Below are positions 57,641-64,000 of a DNA stretch of 64,000 nt, one piece after another. The notes under the pieces are model-generated. The model did not search any database, was not told where the DNA came from, and worked only from the letters and a program-made list of their open reading frames with translations. The stretch spans positions 42,133,084 to 42,197,083 of the forward strand of contig CM060200.1 in NCBI GenBank assembly GCA_030562195.1, given 5' to 3'. Every line of letters begins with the position of its first letter. The first letter of the stretch is position 1. The translations under genes were made by a program, and so were the position numbers. Origin of the DNA: Nipponacmea schrenckii. Taxonomy: Eukaryota > Mollusca > Gastropoda > Lottiidae.

Positions 57641-57935
57641 GGTTCTATAGCACAGCGGTTAGAATGTTGGTTTGGTTCTTTACGTCATGATGTCATTTGC
57701 TCAGATACGTTGAACATGTCGGGCGTGGGTTCTAATCTCAATCGATGTAGTGAAAGTTTGATGACCTTGAATAAGGCATCTTCGCTCATAATTCCAACCC
57801 ACCCAGCTGTCATTGGGTACGAAAAATCCGGGAACGATCAATGCCAAGAGGTGTTACCAAGGACCAGCTGGTAGAAAGGATCCCTGTCACGACGGACTTG
57901 TGAACCTAATTTGTTATCCTTTTAAAATAAAGTTG
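57641..57935 (+). mobile_element. SINE-A, near full length, single tail unit
   Basis: TATAGCACAGCGGTTAGAAT (A-box-like, about 57646-57665) and GTGGGTTCTAATCTC (B-box-like, about 57725-57739) give a tRNA-derived head. The body holds CCCACCCAGCTGTCATTGGG. The tail at 57839-57930 is the 77-bp unit seen amplified at 6770-7320 and 26575-26900. Confidence 0.75.
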
Positions 57936-58470
57936 ATACTTTATTTTTTCTTTGTAATGACGCAAATCCTGCAAAAAAAATCATTCGTAACCATTATACC
58001 ATTTTTCAATAATAACTTAGTTGTGTGATTTTTCCAGATTTATCAGGGATTTTTTCCACCCTAAGCATGTAAATTTTGGAGAATCAATCCCTCCCTTTCC
58101 CGAAATCTAATGCCTGATGTATATATGGTTTGGAATGACGTAAAACGTGACCGAGATTCTGTGGCTATGAATAAAGACCTCTAACTGCCATATCCTTCCT
58201 CAATAAACATTGTTGGCGGCTGATATTCAGACCAATTAACAGTCTCTAATTAATACTTTGTTAATTTTTAATTAAGATAAATTGACTTTTATTGATTTAT
58301 AGGCCTACTTGATGTATTTCTTCACAGATTTCAGACATCCGGTGTAGGCTATCATTCGATAGATATTAAAAATTAAATTTGAAATCTAGAAGATTCAAAT
58401 ACCAGATGTTAATTATGTATTTCAATTTATTCGAGTCACTTGGTGTCATCATGACTCTCATGAATATATG

Positions 58471-58779
58471 AAGCCGCGGTGCCTCAGTAAATTGTCAGAT
58501 GCTAAATCTGACCCCAAGGCCCCGAGTTTGATCGCGGCAAAAGATGATTTAAAACTTTCTGATTAATAAAATTGAAGTGGACAAAGAAATAAATAGAATG
58601 AATTCAAACAAAAACCACATGTGCTACAGGCTGTGTACGTGAAAGATCCTCAAAAGTTAAAAATCGCAGTAGAAGATCCTGCCGTCTTGTCTCTCATTGC
58701 ACACTGCATGGCGTTGCCTGTCTTCATTAGCTCATTGGGTGCAGAAGAATAAGACGTAAAACTCCGTTCATTTCATTTA
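58471..58779 (+). mobile_element. SINE-B copy, diverged
   Basis: Head AAGCCGCGGTGCCTCAGTAA with a degenerate B box (CGAGTTTGATCGCGGC). The body holds GTGCTACAGGCTGTGTACGT and CATTGCACACTGCATGGCGT, and the 3' end GACGTAAAACTCCGTTCATT. Same structure as 61685-62052 on the other strand. Confidence 0.75.
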
Positions 58780-59194
58780 GAATTTTTTTTCTTAGTGTAT
58801 ACGTAATTGATTTTCACCACGAGATATTGGCGAATCTTGAAAGATTTTTGTTTTTCTATCATAAATTTATTTTACCGGTTGTTTTTCTAGGGCTGTGTTT
58901 GGTTTTTACTGGTATGAGTTGAAAGAAATAGAAATATAGAATTCATTGATTACCCAGTTTTCAATAGATGATTGGAATTATTTTAAACAATGGCCTCAAA
59001 TTGAACAGCGGGTTGAAACTTTCTCACCAAATATCGATCTGTTATTTTACCTTTCAACTTGATCTTACAGCTCGAGAAGGTCGCCAACTAAATCTCAAAC
59101 CAAACTTTGTTTAATCTTGTACTGAGGGCAGTTTGGACTAACATCACATGATGGTCACACAAAAGAGAAAATCTGGGTATAGTCGACCAACCGA

Positions 59195-59375
59195 AACTAT
59201 CGCATCGTTCTTACATCATAGAAATAACAGACCCGGACCTATCGCTTCGTGCTTACATCATAGAAATAACAAACCCGAACCTGTCACGTCGTTCTTACAA
59301 CATAGAAATAACAGACCCGAGCCTATAGCTTCGTTCGCTCGTTATAGGGATAACAGACCCGAACCTAATTGGTGG
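59195..59375 (+). repeat. 42-bp tandem repeat, about 4 units
   Basis: The unit contains TCGTTCTTACATCATAGAAA and TAACAGACCCGAACCTAT. A further isolated unit is at 59448-59492. The small frame through it repeats HHRNNRPEP and is probably non-coding. Confidence 0.85.
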
Positions 59376-59639
59376 TCTTTTAAAGTATAACACCAGACTA
59401 AATCAGTTGAATGATGTAAAGGGTCATGATATTTTCCTATTTGAAACTATCTCGTCGTTCTTACATCATAGAAATAACAGACCTGAACCTAATTGGAGTC
59501 CATTGAATAACAACACCGGACTAAATCAGTTGAAAAATGTAAAGGGTCATGATATATTCAATATAGAAAAATACTTCGGCGAAGTCACGCCTTTTAAATG
59601 TCTCCTAATTATCTTCGTGTCCTGATTCTGGTAACTAGG

Positions 59640-59735
59640 TCAGATAGGTTCTGGTATTGTAGCAGACCCGGCTGTAAATTGGTACTGAAAATCCGGGAGA
59701 GATCAATGGAGTTTTACGTTCGGTGGTTTATCTTT
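59640..59735 (+). mobile_element. Possible chimera of SINE-A body and SINE-B 3' end
   Basis: ACCCGGCTGTAAATTGGTAC and AAAATCCGGGAGAGATCAAT resemble the SINE-A body at 57798-57842, but the sequence continues into GGAGTTTTACGTTCG, the reverse-strand end of SINE-B. Confidence 0.4.
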
Positions 59736-59944
59736 TTAAGAAATTGTTCAACTACACTTCACTAGAGACAGTTTGTTTATAATATATATATTTGTAATAA
59801 ATCGATAGAGCAAATGAAATACAAGTAGAAATATAAATATTTTATAAAATGGAATGAATCTTGCATCTCGATCTCGTCTGTCTCTGTCAAACTTCAATAT
59901 TCTGTTAAAGGACACAATGTTGAGTGTGTTCAGACGATATGAAA

Positions 59945-60005
59945 TAGAATGGAGTTTTACGTCCTATCTTTCTGCACCTGGATATGATAATGAAGTATTC
60001 AAGAT
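59945..60005 (-). mobile_element. SINE-B 3' end fragment
   Basis: GAATGGAGTTTTACGTCCTA then TTTCTGCACCTGGATATGAT and AATGAAG match the SINE-B 3' terminus. Confidence 0.6.
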
Positions 60006-60610
60006 AAGTAAAATATAATTGTGGACGGATATCTCTGAAAAAAATACTGAAAACCAGGGGCCCTCACATCACCAACACCGTCTGATTGGGAATAAAATAT
60101 AGCGGTCATATTTTCAAACTCAACCCAACTCTCATTCGACTAAGCATTCCCTCACATTAAGTTGTCGTTCCTGTCAGTCACTTAACATCTACTGGGACTA
60201 CCAGTAACGACAACTCTGTATAAGATACTGGCAACTGAGTTTTAAGTTGTGTTCAGAATTCATGACAATTTACATTATCTGTAATCATAATCAACTGGTA
60301 GTTACTATGCTGAAAGGACAATGGGTGTGGTCAACTCTCGTGTTAGTGTTCCGTGTTAGTGTTAACACCATCACATTCTTCATGTTAATATACAGTGTAC
60401 TCTGAGCAATCCGACACGCTCGCTAATCCGACATTATTTTGAGATCCCGATATATGTTGGATTACAAGGAGAGGAAACGGCAACTGCAAACATCTGTGTA
60501 AGTCTGTAGCTGGATGAGAGTTAAAGAGGTCTCCTCACTGGGGTCCGACTAGATACTCAGGGGGATTACAGGAATGTTAAACCGAGGAGTTAATATCACT
60601 CATTAACACT
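60006..60610. other. Spacer
   Basis: Nothing recognised. Confidence 0.35.
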
Positions 60611-60614
60611 AATA

Positions 60615-60782
60615 TGTACAGCACTTGTATTACCACAGCCTCAAGGAAGTATAACGAATGGGGTGTGGTATAGATACAGTGTATGTCCCTCACTTGTATT
60701 ACCACGGCCTCGAGGAAGTATAACGAATGGGGTGTGGTATAGATACAGTGTATGTCCCTCACTTGTATTACCACAGCGTGAG
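60615..60782 (+). repeat. 69-bp tandem repeat, about 2.4 units
   Basis: CACTTGTATTACCACAGCCT, CAAGGAAGTATAACGAATGG and GGTGTGGTATAGATACAGTG, repeated almost perfectly. Confidence 0.92.
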
Positions 60783-61630
60783 AAACAGGAGTAAACCTTC
60801 CCCCAAACCCTTTAACATATCAATAAAATGTTATATATATTTAAACAAAGGACCTCTTTTTTTCTAATTAAAAACCTGTTCAGTTTAGCAGAATATTGCT
60901 GTATTATTCATAATAAACAACCCGAGATAAAATACGAGGTAAATATTTCATATTCAATTTTAATAATACACCTTCTTCACAATGTCAAGCTATTACCTAT
61001 CCCGTTTAATACCTCGACATCATTGGGCACTTTCTTATATCACGAACGTCTTGATAACTAGCGTCACGTTCGAGGTACGTGGACGTTTGGATTTCGGGTT
61101 CCCTTTTTGCGTGTCGGAATCGTAACTTGGTTGTATAAATCGGGACCGTTAGTAGGCCTACTTGGTTTAATAAGATCACGTTAAGGACAAATTTGTGTTT
61201 CGTGATCTCCATTCACCAGGATTTAACGAGGATGTTTCCATTAAAGCAATCAGTTTATTTTAGATGTTTCTTCCCTTGACAACAGTACTTTTTAATTTGT
61301 GTCTATTTGATGAACTGCGGTCAATCAACTCATCGGGAAACAAAAACGTTTTAATCAAACCTGAATCCAATTATCTTGTCTTAAAACATATTAAAGTCGT
61401 TCTGCCGTGTTAGGTTTTTAATACAGACAGGTCAACCAAATCTTATTTTAAGTCTTTCAAGAAATAATTGCGAGAAAAATAGATTATGATTCTAAAAAGA
61501 AGATAAATAGTAACCCGAGGCCCGATTAAGAAACGAAATTTGAAAAGTAATTGAACGAAACAGTAAACCAGGTTCGCCGTTATATAAAGAATAAATAGTT
61601 GTAATACCTAGTTTTACTAATATAACAACA
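60783..61630. other. Spacer with one stray 40-bp family unit
   Basis: CTTCACAATGTCAAGCTATT at 60973-60992 is an isolated fragment of the 40-bp satellite. Otherwise nothing recognised. Confidence 0.5.
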
Positions 61631-61631
61631 C

Positions 61632-61677
61632 GTAGACACGACACGAGACACGACACGAGACACGACACGACACGAGT
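61632..61677 (+). repeat. ACACGACACGAG minisatellite
   Basis: GACACGACACGA repeated in a 46-bp stretch, immediately beside a SINE-B 3' end. Confidence 0.85.
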
Positions 61678-61689
61678 TGCACCCCTTTT

Positions 61690-62052
61690 CTGGAAAAGAA
61701 ATGAATAGAGTTTTTCGCCCTACTCTTCTGCAGCTTATGTGCTAATGAAGACTGACAATGCCATGCAGTGTGCAATGAGGGAAATTTTGCCAGGACAGCG
61801 GCATTAGCCTACTCTTATTGCGATTTCCAACTGTCGAGGGATCTTTAACGGGCACAGCCTGTAGCACACCTGGGCCCCAGTTTTTTTGACGACTAGACGA
61901 TTTTTCCATGTCAGTGCCTCAGACCTGCATCACTGACAAGGGTAAACCGGGCTGAGAAATCCGAAAGTTCATCTCGACCTTTGCCGGGATTGAACCCTTG
62001 ACCTTCAGGTTAGCGAGCAAGCGTCTAACTCACTGAGCCACCGCGGCTCCCT
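61690..62052 (-). mobile_element. SINE-B, essentially full length
   Basis: Read on the minus strand: head GGGAGCCGCGGTGGCTCAGT then GAGTTAGACGCTTGCTCG (A box about 62045-62021), B box GGGTTCAATCCCGGC (61997-61983), a conserved body (CCCGGTTTACCCTTGTCAGT, GCTACAGGCTGTGCCCGTTA, TTGCACACTGCATGGCATTG) and the 3' end GGGCGAAAAACTCTATTCAT. About 365 bp, the best reference copy of this family in the window. tRNA-derived head plus conserved body and tail is the canonical SINE layout. Confidence 0.85.
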
Positions 62053-62615
62053 TCACGACTTTATCTTTTCTAAGTTGGAAACATGAGTAAAGTCTGTTGC
62101 ACTGGTCGCCATCTGAATTGACGATGTTTGTAGAAACCAGTTGAACCCCTTAACCAGGATATTTATGTGTTCTTATTTTCACCCCAGAATAAAGTCTGGC
62201 TTACTGGTCGCCGACGTAATTGGCCATGTATGAACATACGAGTTGCACACCTTTGCCAGGAGATGTCTATTTGCGAGAATGTTTTGGTTTGGGACAAGTC
62301 AACCAACATCAAACGTGTAGTAAAGAAGAAAAAGACACAGTGAAATTAGTGACTAATTCACTCTGTTTTAGTAATTGAAGTCAATTCCATGCGGCTTTTC
62401 CTCGATTGCTTCAATATTTACATTATTTATATGAGAAAACACCGTTTGATAGAAACGTCAATGAAATAGGTCCCAAGAGGGGCATATATTTTATAGCTCT
62501 TGTCGTGTTTATACAGGGTGTTAAAAGCATTAACACCGCCTGGATAGCAGCGATGATGTATTTGACTTTATGAATTAAAATAAAGTAGGAGAAAATCGAT
62601 CTCTGAAACTAATAG
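62053..62615. other. Spacer with repeated fragment
   Basis: About 62085-62160 and 62190-62280 share AATAAAGTCTGGCTTACTGG / GTAAAGTCTGTTGCACTGGT and GTCGCC..ATTG segments, resembling 23730-23840. Nothing else recognised. Confidence 0.4.
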
Positions 62616-62619
62616 ACAG

Positions 62620-62960
62620 TATGGTCTTTTTAAACATTAAAGGTCCGCCGGTGTTTACGGAAACTACCGAGAGTTGCCGATTGTGTAAGAGCGTAATGAT
62701 TGGAAGTCATAAGTTACTATACAATAAAAGACACTGGTACAGGGTTAAGTTTAGTGGAAGAGTTAAACTAAAGGTATGTTATACGACAATAAACATTAAC
62801 ATGGTCTTTTGAAGAATTAAAGGTCCGCCGTTGCTTACGGAAACTACCGAGAGTTGCCGATTGCATAACAATCTAGTGATTAGGAATTGAAAGTAAGAAG
62901 TTCTGGAAAAGCTTAGAGTTTAACTATGATAGGTAGACACTGGCACAGGGTTAATCAGAC
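62620..62960 (+). repeat. ~190-bp tandem duplication
   Basis: Two copies starting at about 62620 and 62801 share CATGGTCTTTT, TTAAAGGTCCGCCG, TTACGGAAACTACCGAGAGT and TGCCGATTG. The start of each resembles the 55-bp array at the window end (GAGAGTTGCCGA / GAAGATTGTCGA). Confidence 0.8.
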
Positions 62961-63064
62961 TGTCGAGAGGTTCCATATAATTAGTTCAAGCCGAAGGGAA
63001 TGGATAAAGAGATTTTAATGTCGAAAGCCGACAATGAAAATGACGACTATATTTGGATATGTCA

Positions 63065-63255
63065 GATTTACCGAGCCCCTGGGTGCTACATAGACCGTGC
63101 ACGTCAAAACGTCAAATATTAGTTGCGAATCGAACGAGAGTAAACTTATAGCGCTGTCCTGGAAATGTTTGCCTCAGTGTACACCGCATGACTTTCCCGA
63201 CTTCATTAACCCAATCAAAAGCAGAAAAAAGACATAAATCTTCATTCATGTTATT
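63065..63255 (+). mobile_element. SINE-B 3' fragment, diverged
   Basis: GGGTGCTACATAGACCGTGC, AGCGCTGTCCTGG, GTGTACACCGCATGAC and AAGACATAAATCTTCATTCA follow SINE-B body order. Confidence 0.55.
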
Positions 63256-63700
63256 TCTAGAATTTTAACCGTCTTCAACACGTAACCGGAAACTCATATC
63301 CAGTGCATGGAAAATAATCAAATCAGTAACGAGGGGCGCTGAATAAAAATTACGGCGTTTTTTTGATAAAATAGGATTGTCATTGTACGCATGACAGGAA
63401 ATAGAGTCATAGACAACAACCCCACTTCCGGTAAGAAAGTTTAACGACATGGATCGATCACAACTTCCGGTGAAATGAAGTAATAACACTCGGTGATGCG
63501 ACAGTGTGTGATTAATGTCACTACTGCAGAATTCTAATTCTATCCAGAAATAAAGAACACAAAAGGTATGTTTTCCTAAAAAGACTGTAAAACTATGGAC
63601 TACATTCAGGTCGTAGCATTACTATCATTAGACACATAACTGAAAATGCCGGAAGTAAAGAGACTCGACCAAGAAGACAGTAAAATCTACCTAATTTCAG
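63256..63700. other. Spacer
   Basis: No exon or element recognised. Confidence 0.35.
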
Positions 63701-63709
63701 AAAGATTCA

Positions 63710-64000
63710 AACTTTACGAAAACTGCCGAAGATTGTCGAATATTTGTAACTGAGACTCGAACCCGGCTTTATACGGAAACAGTTGAGGATTGTCGAATAT
63801 TTGTAACTGAAACTCGAACCTAGCTTTACGGAAACAGTTGAGGATTGTCGAATATTTGTAACTGAAACTCGAACCTAGCTTTACGGAGACAGTTGAGGAT
63901 TGTGAATATTTGTAACTGAGACTCGAACCGAGCTTTACGGAGACAGTTGAGGATTGTCGAATATTTGTAACTGAAACTCGAACCTAGCTTTACAGAAACA
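63710..64000 (+). repeat. 55-bp tandem array, at least 5 units, runs off the window
   Basis: Unit GGAAACAGTTGAGGATTGTC then GAATATTTGTAACTGAAACT and CGAACCTAGCTTTAC. The true extent lies beyond the window end. Confidence 0.93.

Noticed and set aside
59148..59390. 80-codon frame with HHRNNRPEP repeats
   Set aside because: Product of a four-unit 42-bp repeat; no splice or start support.
61983..62052. tRNA gene
   Set aside because: A and B boxes are present but the sequence does not fold as a full tRNA and continues into a conserved SINE body found in several copies.

Overview
This is AT-rich nuclear DNA of a metazoan: spliced exons with GT/AG introns, a MAM-domain receptor, a KCNE-like channel subunit, tRNA-derived SINEs and a 500-base assembly gap. 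A mollusc, perhaps a gastropod such as a limpet, is my best guess. That is inferred from overall style, not from a diagnostic gene. Only two gene models are well supported. More than a third of the window is tandem-repeat arrays, with at least twenty distinct arrays of unit length 14 to about 133 bp.

Layout. 1-5.1 kb holds a decayed, rearranged copy of the 3' half of a MAM receptor gene, with a 72-bp array of about 47 units in one intron. 5.3-13.8 kb is almost continuous tandem arrays (about 86, 77, 36, 48, 56 and 77 bp units). A lone plus-strand extracellular-type exon lies at 14.19-14.42 kb, beside the gap at 14530-15029. A 25-bp array fills 15.07-16.16 kb. The intact MAM receptor gene runs on the minus strand from 25243 to 16700 in six coding exons (331 aa). 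Its introns carry a short 72-bp array, a 40-bp array, a GTT microsatellite and an 86-bp array.

26.5-28.3 kb contains two SINE families, each with an internally amplified segment. 30.1-32.1 kb is a 35-40 bp array in which most units carry TGACGT and CCAAT. 34.7-43.1 kb holds a 107-bp array, a 37-bp array and two oppositely oriented arrays of a ~133-bp unit. At 46932-45244 on the minus strand lies a single-exon 562-aa protein with a KCNE-like N-terminus and a long tail of RQLSVD-type repeats. The rest (47-64 kb) is further 40-bp arrays, a 69-bp array, SINE copies, small duplications and sequence in which I see nothing.

The two genes have no evident functional link. The coherent story is structural. 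One receptor gene has been duplicated, partly inverted and pseudogenised, and its intronic satellite differs more than tenfold in copy number between copies. SINEs appear to be seeds for some of the satellites. Most long open frames here are read through tandem repeats and are not genes.
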